A DNA stretch of 64,000 nucleotides from Salvia splendens (Eukaryota > Streptophyta > Magnoliopsida > Lamiales > Lamiaceae): contig NC_056048.1 of assembly GCF_004379255.2 (NCBI RefSeq), positions 1,302,001 to 1,366,000 on the forward strand, in the 5' to 3' direction. Below the pieces are notes generated by a model. It was not told where the DNA came from. It saw nothing but the letters and a program-made list of their open reading frames with translations, and did not search any database. Positions 34,871 through 45,275 of this stretch are shown here, piece by piece. Positions within the stretch are counted from its first letter, which is position 1, and each line of letters begins with the position of its first letter. The position numbers and the translations under genes were made by a program.

Positions 34871-37659
34871 ACAGAATGACGACCTCGAACTGCATATCTT
34901 GGTGGAGGTGGAGGCAAAGAATCGTCAGCGGCATCATCTATCAACTGATTATCCATCCTTGGTGGAGGTGGATGCAAAAAATCGTCAGCGGCATCATCTA
35001 CCAACTGAGTATCCATCCTTGAATGAGCATTCGGGCAGTTGCGCCTGTCGTGACCTGGTTGACGGCAATGTTTACATCGGCGTCGGGCTCGTGGCTGGTC
35101 AGCTTCACGGACATCCATCTGATTAGGAATCCTAGTAGTACGGTATCGACCGCGACTTTTAGGCATTAACTGAGCTCGTGAACATTGCAAAGTCCATTCA
35201 GGCACGGCCCAATAATCTTGGTGTCTGGGTGGATTGAACACCGTAGAATATTGGTGTACCCAAACACTTGTGCGGTATACGGGATCAACAAGCGACAGCA
35301 TGTTGTCGTTTCTAAAACGCGCAACTGCCGCTGCATGTGAACATGGAAGTCTCCACATCTGCCACTTTTGACATTTGCAGTGCGAGTCCAAGTACTTTAC
35401 CTTCCACTTATTAGCGCCCTTTCCACCAATTCGACGCTTTGTTCGAACCACATAATGCCCTGCAATTGTGTTGGGTGCTCTCACATTATGCAATTGACCT
35501 TTTGCATCATTTTTGCACACCTTTTCATGCGCCCACGGGGTAAGTGGTGTGGCACACTGTGTTGATGCAATTGACCGGTCATTGAACCATTCTATTGTCC
35601 TCCAGAATATCATATCAATGCAAGCTTTAATTGGGAGTTGTCTTGCGCCTCTCAACACATTGTTGTAAGATTCCACCATATTAGTGGAAACCTCACCCCA
35701 TCTTTTGTGTTTGTCATACGCCAGATTCCATTTTTCTAACTCCACGGCATCAAGGTACTGCAAAGCCTCGTTGTTGACGTTTCGAAGTAAACGACGTCTG
35801 ATCTTAAACTTGCGCTTCTTGGTAGCAATACCAATTTTCCAAACAAGTCTTTTGACCATGATACCTTTGTGATTCTGCAAAACATTCTTTCTAACATGTA
35901 CCAAGCAAAATCTGTGATGACCCACATTGGGTTCTTCTTTCCATATGGGAGAATTCATTGCATCTATGATTCCCACATGCCTATCAGATATGACACATAT
36001 TTCATGCTTTGCTACATGAAGTCTAATGCGTTCCATAAACCAATTCCAACTTTCTTTGGTTTCCTCATCAACAATGGCATATGCAACAGGCAAACATTTC
36101 TTATTAGCATCAAATCCAACGGCAATAAGAATTTTACCTCGACATCGTCCACGTAGATGAGTTCCATCAACCGTTAAAACTGGTTTGCATAGTTGAAAAG
36201 CCTCCACAGCTGGTCCAAAAGCCCAGAATACGTACTTGAATACCTTGTTCATACCATTGCTTAATATGTCATCGTGCATCCATTCCACAATTGTGCCAGG
36301 ATTTTGTCTTTGCACTTCATTCAAATAAGCTGGTAAAACTTTGAACGACCACTCCCATCCACCGTATACAAGCTCAATCGCTGTCCTCCGAGCATACCAT
36401 GCTTTCTTGTAACTAACTTTGACATGAAATCTATTTTCAATATCCGCCACAATTGCTTTTACCTTGTAGCAAGGATCGTTTTCTATCTGATGGCGAACAC
36501 TCAACGCTATCATACCCGACGAAAGATTAGCGTGACCATTATAGTTACGATCCCCCATGCAAGTATGACCAGTGCTGAACACTCTAATTTGCCAGTGTTC
36601 ATCATGCTTCCTCAGTGTTGCTCGGCACTCCCACAAACATGGCGGTAAGGACTTATCTTTCGGATTTCCCTGTGGCCACTTACAAACTGCATGCCATCTC
36701 TTTCCTTTACTCTCAACAACTGTATATTGTCGGATTTTTTCCAAATGCCAATGAGTCACAGCTGCCTTCAATTCCAACTTCGTTCTAAATTTAGTATGCA
36801 AACCGACATTGGTAGGATCCTTTTCACTCCAATAATGCACACTGGGATCATCACGCTCAAAGTTTTTGGGATCAAAACTATCATATGGACCTGGTAAGGT
36901 GCGAAAGTAGTTGATTCCAGGCTGTGGGAACTGTGGAACTACTCTTCCTCCAACTGCCCTTCCACCAACTGATGTTTCTCCAACTGCTGTTTCTCCAAGT
37001 GGAATGGATGGTCTTGAAGCAACAAATTGTTCATCATCCGACGGATCACCATCTGAGTCTGTACTAACCGTGCCGGAATCTTCAGAATTATAAGGTGATT
37101 GTGGATCAAGAAAGTCGGCTTTATCAGGACCTATTATGTCCTCCACCACATCACAATTGTCACGATCCCCTAAATGCACGCCTCCAGCTTCAAAATCTTG
37201 TGTTGCAGCTAAATATGGTTCTTCGGCTCTCGTAGACGTACCAACATCAAAATCTTGTGTTGCAGCAAAATATGGTTCTTGGGCTCTCGTTGACGTACCA
37301 GCATCATAACTTATGACATGATGACTATGATGTTGAGTAATTGCCGAATACTCAACATATAATTCAATTACACCTCCAATAACCATACTCTCACTAAACA
37401 TTAGTTGCATGCATACTTCTTCTAGTTGAACACCTATAAACGTGACTCCGGATCCAAAGCATATAGTACGTTTCCATATTATTTGAATATTGTTTTCATA
37501 TATGCTTATCCCCATCCTTTCACAAATTTTTTCCACAAGGTCATCGTACGAAATTGTTTCATCCAACATAATGAATCCTTTAGCAAAAGGAGGATCATAC
37601 GAAATAACTGCTCCGGGAATTATCTTTCCACCCCAATATAAATTGACACACCACGTCAT
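34591..37659 (-). CDS. MURA-type Mutator transposase with PMD-like tail
   Basis: Cuts and joins element ends; a nuclear DDE enzyme. One open frame of 1,022 residues from the ATG at 37659. An in-frame extension to 37818 crosses a probable AG acceptor at about 37665 and is left out. The N-terminus (CVNLYWGGKI) is typical of MuDR-type proteins. The DDE core has VDGTHLRGRC near 494, VISDRHVGI near 554 and NMVESYN near 659. A SWIM zinc finger (CKCQKW...PCSHAAA) lies at about 756-775 and a CCHC knuckle (CKHCRQPGHDRRNC) at about 861-875. Then come tandem proline-rich modules (PPPPPR.AVRGRHSVSHT, twice) and the basic end IGKGIRSFFTRKRRDN. This tail is homologous to the end of the PMD protein. The reading frame is intact. 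Confidence 0.93.
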   Translation of the reverse strand: MTWCVNLYWGGKIIPGAVISYDPPFAKGFIMLDETISYDDLVEKICERMGISIYENNIQIIWKRTICFGSGVTFIGVQLEEVCMQLMFSESMVIGGVIELYVEYSAITQHHSHHVISYDAGTSTRAQEPYFAATQDFDVGTSTRAEEPYLAATQDFEAGGVHLGDRDNCDVVEDIIGPDKADFLDPQSPYNSEDSGTVSTDSDGDPSDDEQFVASRPSIPLGETAVGETSVGGRAVGGRVVPQFPQPGINYFRTLPGPYDSFDPKNFERDDPSVHYWSEKDPTNVGLHTKFRTKLELKAAVTHWHLEKIRQYTVVESKGKRWHAVCKWPQGNPKDKSLPPCLWECRATLRKHDEHWQIRVFSTGHTCMGDRNYNGHANLSSGMIALSVRHQIENDPCYKVKAIVADIENRFHVKVSYKKAWYARRTAIELVYGGWEWSFKVLPAYLNEVQRQNPGTIVEWMHDDILSNGMNKVFKYVFWAFGPAVEAFQLCKPVLTVDGTHLRGRCRGKILIAVGFDANKKCLPVAYAIVDEETKESWNWFMERIRLHVAKHEICVISDRHVGIIDAMNSPIWKEEPNVGHHRFCLVHVRKNVLQNHKGIMVKRLVWKIGIATKKRKFKIRRRLLRNVNNEALQYLDAVELEKWNLAYDKHKRWGEVSTNMVESYNNVLRGARQLPIKACIDMIFWRTIEWFNDRSIASTQCATPLTPWAHEKVCKNDAKGQLHNVRAPNTIAGHYVVRTKRRIGGKGANKWKVKYLDSHCKCQKWQMWRLPCSHAAAVARFRNDNMLSLVDPVYRTSVWVHQYSTVFNPPRHQDYWAVPEWTLQCSRAQLMPKSRGRYRTTRIPNQMDVREADQPRARRRCKHCRQPGHDRRNCPNAHSRMDTQLVDDAADDFLHPPPPRMDNQLIDDAADDSLPPPPPRYAVRGRHSVSHTDDVDHDFMPPPPPRSAVRGRHSVSHTGGTGEHIGLSDVPHSPPRSSVRDEYFGVDLENVVVRETPPSRLSTARIGKGIRSFFTRKRRDN

Positions 37660-37828
37660 ACTATCTGCAATAATGTAAAACACAAATAAATATGTATTAT
37701 TTTTACATTCATCATTATGTAGAGTCAGCCAAAAAATTGACAAAATAATTCTATTAAATACACTACAATATGTATTATCATAACAATCCATAAAATATAC
37801 TATAACATATAATAGCATAACAATTGGT

Positions 37829-38460
37829 CAAAATGCATAATATTTCTACTCAATTCACAACCCATTACAAACCCTAGCTATCCACCAATTACTATAATTA
37901 TGTAAAAGGTAAGCATACTAACCGAATAAAATAGATGAATTTGGGGGAGAATAGCACCGATTGATGAATGTAGGCCGAAATCACGGAGAGAAGGCGCGCA
38001 GCTGGAGAAATCGCGAAGGCTGTGTGTCGTGAGGTTTTCGCGATTTGGGGGAGGAACGCCTGGTATATCAGTCTGATTAAACACGCCACTCAGAATGGCG
38101 TTTTTCATGATTAAGTAAATACGCCACTCCGGTTGGCGTCTTTTACAAAACGTCAATATGTTCGGCGTTTCAACAAAGAAAACACGCCATTTACAAATGC
38201 GTTTTTTTTATTTATACACGCCAACCAAGTTGGCGTGTTTAATCGTAATTACAATCCGAGAGCATACACCCAAAATACGGCACAAGTATAAAACGCCATC
38301 ATCGTTGGCGTATTTACCTTAAAACACGCCAATGACGTTGGCGTATTTACTAATAAAAACGCCAATGTGGTTGGCGTTTTTCCCATTTGTGGAATAGATA
38401 ACAAAATGGGTACATTTACGTAATATTTAGTGTCAACTCCCCCACAAACCCGATTTTCCC
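37829..38460 (-). repeat. Right terminal inverted repeat of the Mutator-like element
   Basis: Inverted copy of 30480-31110, differing by one base in an A/T run near 38205. Eight 17-bp dyads lie at about 38085-38377. It probably carries the promoter and first non-coding exon of MURA. Confidence 0.93.
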
Positions 38461-38926
38461 TGCATTGTTGCCTCATCTTCAACTTCTTCGATTGGAACAA
38501 CGTGCAGTTGTAGGGGCAGAGTGGAATTTTGTTAATGAGGAATTTCGTAGCTTGAAACATCTTATCATTTTTAATTGTGATGATATGTGTCTTTGGATTG
38601 CAGAAAAGTCCAATTTTCCAGTGCTGGAGCGATCTTTGGAATTTAAATAAACTGGATAAGGTTCCTTGGGATATTGGAGAAATACCCACACTCGAAAGAA
38701 TATGTGTTCGTTACTGTACGAAATCAGGGAGCATGTCAGCAATGGAGATACTAGAGGAACAAGAGAATCTCGGAAATCAAGTCCTTCAACTTGGAATTGA
38801 ATTCAAAGGAGATCCAATGTGGATGGAAAAGATCAAAGAATGCTTCACATCCCAAAATCTTCACATTTCATCGAAGGTAATACGTCCCAACTTCAAATTG
38901 AGTAAAAAAGATGTGTTTTTTTTTTG
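38461..38926 (+). pseudogene. NLR pseudogene, LRR segment 3 and C-terminus
   Basis: Starts with the second TGCATTGTTG copy and continues the LRR (PHLQLLRLEQ, FRSLKHLIIFNC). A frameshift of about one base near 38630-38640 moves the reading to another frame (LNKLDKVPWDIGEIPTLERI), which runs to a stop at 38926. The end motif (KILEEQENLGN-like: MEILEEQENLGN) is typical of R1-like NLRs. Confidence 0.88.
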
Positions 38927-39389
38927 AAGTATTTGAATTCTACACTCTTATGTCCCTTCTATGCATCTTCATGAATTTAATAGTAAAAAAAAATGAGTTT
39001 TGATTATATATTGTGCTGGGCTAATTATAGTTTGTATGCAGGGTTTTTATCATTCTTTGAGTTACAATTTGCTCACGCACTCAAGATGACTCAGTTCTTC
39101 GATGTCTTAGTTGGAGGGAAAACGTCTTACACCTAAGTTGCGTCTTTGTAGGTGTTTGGTTGCTTCATTGCTGCTATTTTATCAAATTTTCAGTTTTATT
39201 TGCAATTGAGTGTCTCAAATGTTAGATGGAATGTTGTTATTCTTTAAACGATTCTTGTTTGAAATCGTTTAAGTGGTGCATTTGAATGTCGAAGTTCTCA
39301 CTAGACATGTTTTCGATTCATTAGTACTCATTTCTGAAGACGGTAATTTCTGCTTGAATTTTGTATTTTTTCTAAATTGTATGGTAAAG

Positions 39390-39705
39390 CTAATTGTTGT
39401 CACTCGGCCTTCAGAGATCCCCAAGCTGAGTGAATTGATGAGTCGAGGTGTTGAGAATGGAGTCGAAGATTTGAGGATGATGGACGGGCAAGAAGCTATG
39501 CGTGTAGAGCCATACCTATACTGCACAAAGCCTTGCTATCGCCTATTTCTGGGATCATTCATATCCATTCGTTGCTGCCCTTGCTACTGGTATCTATCTA
39601 TTTTTGTCGAGATGAATGACGAGAAAAGAAAAACTTTCGTATGTATAAGTAAGTCGTGTTTGGAGTTGCGTTACTAGCGTTTAGGGGAAGCTGAGAGCCA
39701 TCCCT
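39390..39705 (+). pseudogene. L-2-hydroxyglutarate dehydrogenase gene fragment
   Basis: A fragment of about 70 codons resembles plant mitochondrial L-2-hydroxyglutarate dehydrogenase: KLIVVTRPSEIPKLSELM, then ENGVEDLRMMDGQEAMRVEP in one frame, then KALLSPISGIIHIHSL after a +1 shift near 39525. A short GEAESH piece follows an AG acceptor near 39684, as if one intron is preserved. No flavin-binding N-terminus or C-terminus is present. It is a broken remnant, probably dragged or duplicated with flanking DNA. Homology recognised from memory of the family. Confidence 0.65.
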
Positions 39706-40779
39706 CGACCTATTGGTTAAAGCATTGGACGAAAGCTTTCACCCATCAAGCTGTTCATTTTTACAGAGGGATCAATAATGGTTCTCAATTTACCCTCGTG
39801 ATGATTTGAACTCTCGAGCGTCTTAGTTGGTTCATCGTCGTTTTATATAGTTTTTGATACTCATCGTACTTGCAATTCAGCTTCATGTAAATTTGTATTC
39901 TATGAAATTTCTATATTTTGCTCAACTTTTTCTTCACATATGATTGTGGAAGATTGAACAACATGAAAGTTTCATAGTATTTGCTTTGTGTTATTAGAGA
40001 GCAAGATAGTTTTTGAATATATTCAAGTGTTTGTGATTTTAGTGTTTTTATCCATTTTAAAAATTTTAAATCTTTACGTTTCACAATTTTATTTTTTTAC
40101 TCACCATTGTCCCACAAATTAATTTATTGTTTTAATAATATTTATTATTTAAAATTTAAACTGGAGAAAATGTACCTAATTTTGGAATATTATACCCTAT
40201 CGGTTTAGTAAATTGAAATTAAAATTAATTATATACTCACCTAATTAAAATGGAATTGGAATTAAAACTAAAGTTAAAAGAAGAAATGAAACTCTAAAAA
40301 GAAAAGAACGATTGACAAATCATCCTAGTTGAGTTGTAATTGGGTCGACGATTATAACGTAACTTGTTAAGGCCAAACTCGAATACGAAGATGACATGTT
40401 TCATTCAAACCCAAACATGATACGAACTTGTTAGCAACACGGTCCAATTCGTGTTGACACAACACAATAATGACAAAAATCTGACATGGACCGATAGTGG
40501 CCCAAACCTAACACAATAACCTAAGGCGACATGAAAGTGATAACTTAATTTTAACGGGTTATCCGAATTCGACCCAAACTCAAACCCGGAATTATTGTAT
40601 CGCTGGTTAAGAATACGAACCCGATAATACTTGACATTAACTTATTAATTTTAATGTTAGAAAGTGATGCCTAAGTGGGCAAATCTTTTTATTCTCGGTT
40701 TAACCCCCATACTTTACGGAATTAAAATATTTGACCCTCAGTCCTAAATTCGTAATTAGCAGCAAAACATTGCATTCAT
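39706..40779. other. AT-rich spacer upstream of the NARROW LEAF 1-like gene
   Basis: No coding region. A stretch at about 40320-40640 (AACGGGTTATCCGAATTCGACCC and similar ethnically neutral 'GACCCAAACTC' motifs) looks like a diverged dispersed repeat, but no terminal repeats or target duplication could be set. Confidence 0.4.
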
Positions 40780-41733
40780 GTCACTTTCCCAAAGTCATCA
40801 CTCTCCAAGTCTACAACCTCCACCGGTAGCTCATCTGCTCCTGCCACCGTGCGCCGGCGATCGTTTCAGCGAGCTCCTTGAAGATGAGCTGAGCTGAAAA
40901 TCTCCACGAGCTATTGACGCCGCTCCGCAATCGCTATTACTACGGTTTAAACACTCTTTTTTCTTCTTTTCGCCACTATTGCTATTCTAAGCTGTTTCAG
41001 CGTTGTTAGTCAGCGAATCAACCGAAAACGGAGCCTGCAAAATTTGTTGAAGTTCATTAGATAAATTCAGTGTGTTTGTTAGCAATCGATCGAGTTCCTT
41101 TCTATGTAGGGCACCATAACCTCAACAAACTCTATTTGTGTGTATGTTTAGAAGCTATGGTTGATTCTTAGTGCAAATCGATGAATTCGACGGTACATGG
41201 AAAGGAATTTATTCAGGATTCAGGAATAAATATCTGCTACTAATAAGTTGCAAATTAAGTATTTGATCAAGGAGGTTGAAAGAGATTTGAGAAGATAATG
41301 AATCTTACTAATCACGTCATTTGAAGGATATCGTAATTGTATGTATTGATTTGCGAGCATTTCTATAGAAGTTTATGTCAATTTCTGTGTTTTGTTCCTT
41401 GATTTATAACATATAGTAAATTAGTAACCATATTTTACACTTTAGTATACGTAAATGCATATATAGAAATACAACCTAATGAATATGGTCAAATCATTGT
41501 TTTTGCTTACTTGTAATGCCAGCTTCCGTTTTGGATAGTATCAGTCGTAAAATTCGCTCTACAGCTACTTGTGGTTGTAATTGTATTGCTTTTTTTTTTG
41601 TCTAATAAATAATTCAGGTGAATTGACGACCAAGGAAATCAACTATTACGGTTTGCTATAACGAGCACAGTTGTCCTTGGATTGGCCTTCTGATTTCATA
41701 AAATTGAATCATCTCTCAGTAGTATACCTATAG
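40780..41733 (+). other. Probable 5' UTR exons and intron of the NARROW LEAF 1-like gene
   Basis: GC-richer sequence at about 40780-40944 ends at a GT donor (CTACG|GTTTAA). An AG acceptor at 41616-41617 (TAATTCAG|GTGAATT) starts a second leader exon that runs to the ATG at 41734. No long ORF lies in the leader. Transcript start not determinable. Confidence 0.45.
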
Positions 41734-44506
41734 ATGGACCAAGGAAGGTCACATTCTAGAGCCCGAGGCTCAGGCTCTACACCGTCAGAGGAATCATCTT
41801 TGGATCTTGAGAAGTACGGTTGCAATCATTCCTTCCGCACTTCACTGAGTCCGTCATCGCTTCAGCCTCATGCAACAGGGGGGCAACATTGTGAGAGTAG
41901 TGCTGCTTACTTTTCGTGGCCATGTCGTATAAAAGATGATGCTGAAGAGAGGGCAAACTATTTTGCTAACCTACAGAAAACAGTCTTACCTGAAAGTGTT
42001 GGACCATTGCCTGAAGGTCAGCGAGCAAATACGTTACTGGAGCTCATGACAATCAGGGCTTTTCACAGTAAAATCCTGCGTTGCTATAGTCTTGGCACAG
42101 CAGTCGGCTTCCGGATTCGACGTGGTGTTTTGACAAACATACCAGCAATACTGGTCTTTGTATCAAGGAAAGTTCACAAGCAATGGCTTACCCCACTCCA
42201 GTGCCTGCCAACTGCTTTGGAGGTAAAAGACAATGCTTATCGTTTTGGCTCCGACCTTCAATTTATTGAAAATGTTAGATCTAATTTTTGGAGGTGGGGT
42301 CGGGTGGGATGGATGGTGAAAAGTTACTTTCTCAGGGTTAAACTCAAATTCTTGATATTTAAATTATTTATTTTTCTCTCTTCAGGGACCAGGGGGCATC
42401 TGGTGTGATGTGGATGTGCTAGAATTTTCTTATTTTGGTGCGCCAGAGCCTACACCTAAAGAACAATTATATACTGAGATTGTTGATGATCTGCGTGGGA
42501 GTGATCCCTGTATTGGTTCTGGCTCTCAGGTACACGTACTCTCTTCCACTTGACATTACCTCACTAGGAGGATGCTATTCTAGTGTTAAAATGACAACTT
42601 TCTATATCCGTCTCTCCCTCTTTTTTTCTTAAAATAAAGGGAAACCTCTATAACAGAAGCATACCAAATTTCATTATGGATATTGCATTTCGATAATTCA
42701 TGGTTTCTGTCGAGAATCATATGGAGGTGCTTCTTTCTTATGCATTTACGAGTTTGAACCTGTTGGTGAACTCTTTAAGTCAATCAATCGGGAAAAAAAA
42801 AACCTCTCTTTCAAATTTATGAATGAGTTAAAACTCACAGGAAAGGGGGGCTGGGTGGGGAGCATTGAGTTTGGATATCAAGGATGAAGGAACATACTTC
42901 GGAGTTCCACCAACACGAAAATTTCTCATTGGAAAGTTGGGGCTGCACGATTTGGTTGTGGTTGTGAACGTTTTTGTGCACCTAATGTTGATAAAATCTT
43001 AATCGTGGTTGGAAACTTTCTGTGTGACCATCTTTCACTTTAGCATCTTTATAAGTCTACATCTTTTCTATTTCTAAGCCAAGTTTTGGACAGTGTTAAA
43101 CTGATCTTTCATGTTCCAATGCTGTATCAATTGTCAGGTTGCGAACCAGGAGACATATGGAACCTTAGGTGCTATTGTGAGGAGTCAAACAGGCAGTAGA
43201 CAAGTTGGTTTTCTCACAAATCGCCATGTTGCAGTTGATCTAGACTACCCAAATCAGAAGATGTTTCATCCCTTACCACCAACACTAGGACCTGGGGTTT
43301 ATCTTGGTGCAGTTGAGAGAGCAACTTCATTCATCAGAGATGATTTATGGTTTGGGATATTTGCTGGCATTAATCCAGGTTAATTATTTTGTATTTATTT
43401 GCATGTTCGGATCCCATACAGTTGGAAGAATAGAAATGCTATATGAATAATTACAAAAAGTAGTTTGCTCTGATTTAACTGAATGATACAATTCTCAATT
43501 TATGCAGAGACATATGTAAGAGCAGATGGTGCCTTTATACCGTTCACAGATGATTTTGACATGAGCGCTGTAACTACATTTGTGAAAGGAATAGGAGAGA
43601 TTGGAAATGTCAAAACCATTGACTTACAATCTCCGATTGATAGTCTTGTGGGAAAGCAAGTGATGAAGGTCGGAAGAAGTTCTGGTTTGACTACCGGAAC
43701 CGTATTGGCATATGCTCTTGAGTACAACGATGAAAAAGGGATATGTTTTTTGACTGATTTTCTAGTTGTTGGTGAGAACCAACAAACATTTGATCTTGAA
43801 GGGGACAGTGGAAGTCTCATCTTAATGAAGGGTGAAAATGGCGAGAAGGCACGACCGATTGGGATAATCTGGGGCGGAACTGCCAATAGGGGCCGTCTTA
43901 AGCTGAAAGTTGGCCAACCCCCAGAAAACTGGACTAGCGGCGTTGATCTTGGGCGCCTTTTAAATTTCCTCGAACTTGATCTGATCACTGCAGATGAAGC
44001 ACTAAGAGGTAAATATAATTTTATTTGAACTTTTAAAAGTTGAGAATATTGAGTAATTTGTCTATCTATGCATCTCTATAGTTGCAGTTCAAGAACAGAG
44101 AGCCGCTTCGATGACAGTGGTTGGATCAACTGCAGGGGAATCGTCGCCTCCTGACGTAATGCTTCTTCCCAAGGACAAATCCGAACCTCTGGGTCTCCAC
44201 GTCCTACACATCCCCTTGGAAGAAGGTGCAGTCGGGCCAGATATAAATTCGTCTCCCAAAGAAGGCAGTGTTTTTGATCTGGAAGATGGGGTGAGCACAT
44301 GTCCGAGTTTCGAGCATCAGTTCATACCCAGCTATGACGGGAAGCCCGCTGTGCATCATGACGACCAACAAGATAGAGTGGGATCCGGGAATCTGTCTCT
44401 CTTGAGAAACGCTTGTGATCAGGACCTGAATTTTTCGTTGCAGCTGGTCGAGAACGAGCCCAAGAGAAGGAAATCCGAGCCCACACCTGCTCCCGGGACG
44501 GAGTAG
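41734..44506 (+). CDS. NARROW LEAF 1-like trypsin-fold serine protease
   Basis: Plant-specific protease of the NAL1 family, which in rice controls leaf width and vein number, at least partly by targeting transcriptional co-repressor proteins for breakdown. Five exons splice in frame: 41734-42222, 42386-42529, 43138-43378, 43508-44008 and 44082-44506, giving 599 residues, near the family length. The predicted triad is H241 (FLTNRHVAVD), D298 (VRADGAFIPF) and S392 (LEGDSGSLIL). The Asp-Ser spacing of 94 equals that reported for rice NAL1. The N-terminal 60 residues are Ser-rich and disordered. The C-terminal 120 residues are low in structure and end in a basic KRRKSEP patch that could be a nuclear signal. 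Looks intact. Confidence 0.92.
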
Positions 44507-45170
44507 CCGAAGTGGTTGCTTCTCTTGTACGGTTGATGATTTTCCCATTTTCTTTGTGGTGTTCTTGTGTACACACTCTTTCTGTCATTTCACCAGACAC
44601 TGTTTTTGGATGAAATTTTAGGAAGAGAGAGAAGTGTTCAGCCAGCGCTACCAACGCGCAAGGCTGGTTTTTATTTCAAAAATGAAAATAATGAGATTGA
44701 ATTTTGATAACTAGTTTTAACAACTGTTTTTCGTTTGTTTTGATTTGGTTGAAAACTTGAAATTATGTTTCTCTTCCCAGCAATAAATGGAAAAATGATT
44801 GACCCTCTTTTTATATAAAAAAGGGGCTTTAAAAGATCATGTTAGTCGGTGAGAAATAAAAGAAGAAAAAAAAGATGTGTATTAGGCCACCCACAACGCG
44901 TCACGCTGGTAGCCCGTAATCCATTACACCGGGACGAGACAGCGGCGTGACGTGTTGCGTTCCGTCCCACCGAGACGGATGGCGAGACGTCTCGCCAAGC
45001 GTCAGCGCGACGTGGCGCGATCCGGCGCCATGCGTGACGCCCACTCGCCGGCCCGCGAGTGAGCATCGTCATGCTGGCGCAATAATCATTTTTTTTAAAA
45101 AAATTCGAATTAAAAAAAATAAAAACGAAAAACGGTAATATTACTGTTAATATTACCGTTTTTTTTACTC

Positions 45171-45178
45171 TATAAATA
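45171..45178 (+). promoter_or_regulatory. TATA box of the Harbinger ORF1
   Basis: TATAAATA lies about 100 bp upstream of the ATG at 45276 and just after a 30-bp inverted repeat (45131-45160). Confidence 0.5.
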
Positions 45179-45275
45179 CTCTTAATTCATCCTCATTTCA
45201 CACACAAATACACATCTATTCTTCACAAATCATCTCCATTTTCTCTCCAATTTTCATCTAACCTCTCATCACAAA

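Larger units (their letters stand above)
30480..38460. mobile_element. Complete Mutator-like element with PMD and MURA genes, 7,981 bp
   Basis: Terminal inverted repeats of about 631 bp (30480-31110 and 37829-38460) differ only by one A in a run as far as I could read. A perfect 10-bp target duplication TGCATTGTTG flanks the element (30470-30479, 38461-38470). Inside, a four-exon plant-mobile-domain gene (plus) and a MURA-type transposase gene (minus) are transcribed convergently. The gap between them holds an array of 17-bp dyads and a GC-rich minisatellite. Both TIRs carry the same dyad array. The two genes look intact, so the element may be autonomous. It disrupts the NLR pseudogene. Confidence 0.95.

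Noticed and set aside
37660..37818. N-terminal extension of the MURA frame to 37818
   Set aside because: The added residues are unlike MURA proteins, and an AG acceptor (TTATTGCAG) lies just before the ATG at 37659, so this is leader intron.
45131..45160. Inverted repeat containing TAATATTAC, the geminivirus origin nonanucleotide
   Set aside because: The nonamer lies in the stem rather than the loop, appears on both arms, and no Rep-like gene is present. It is an AT-rich palindrome inside a Harbinger element.
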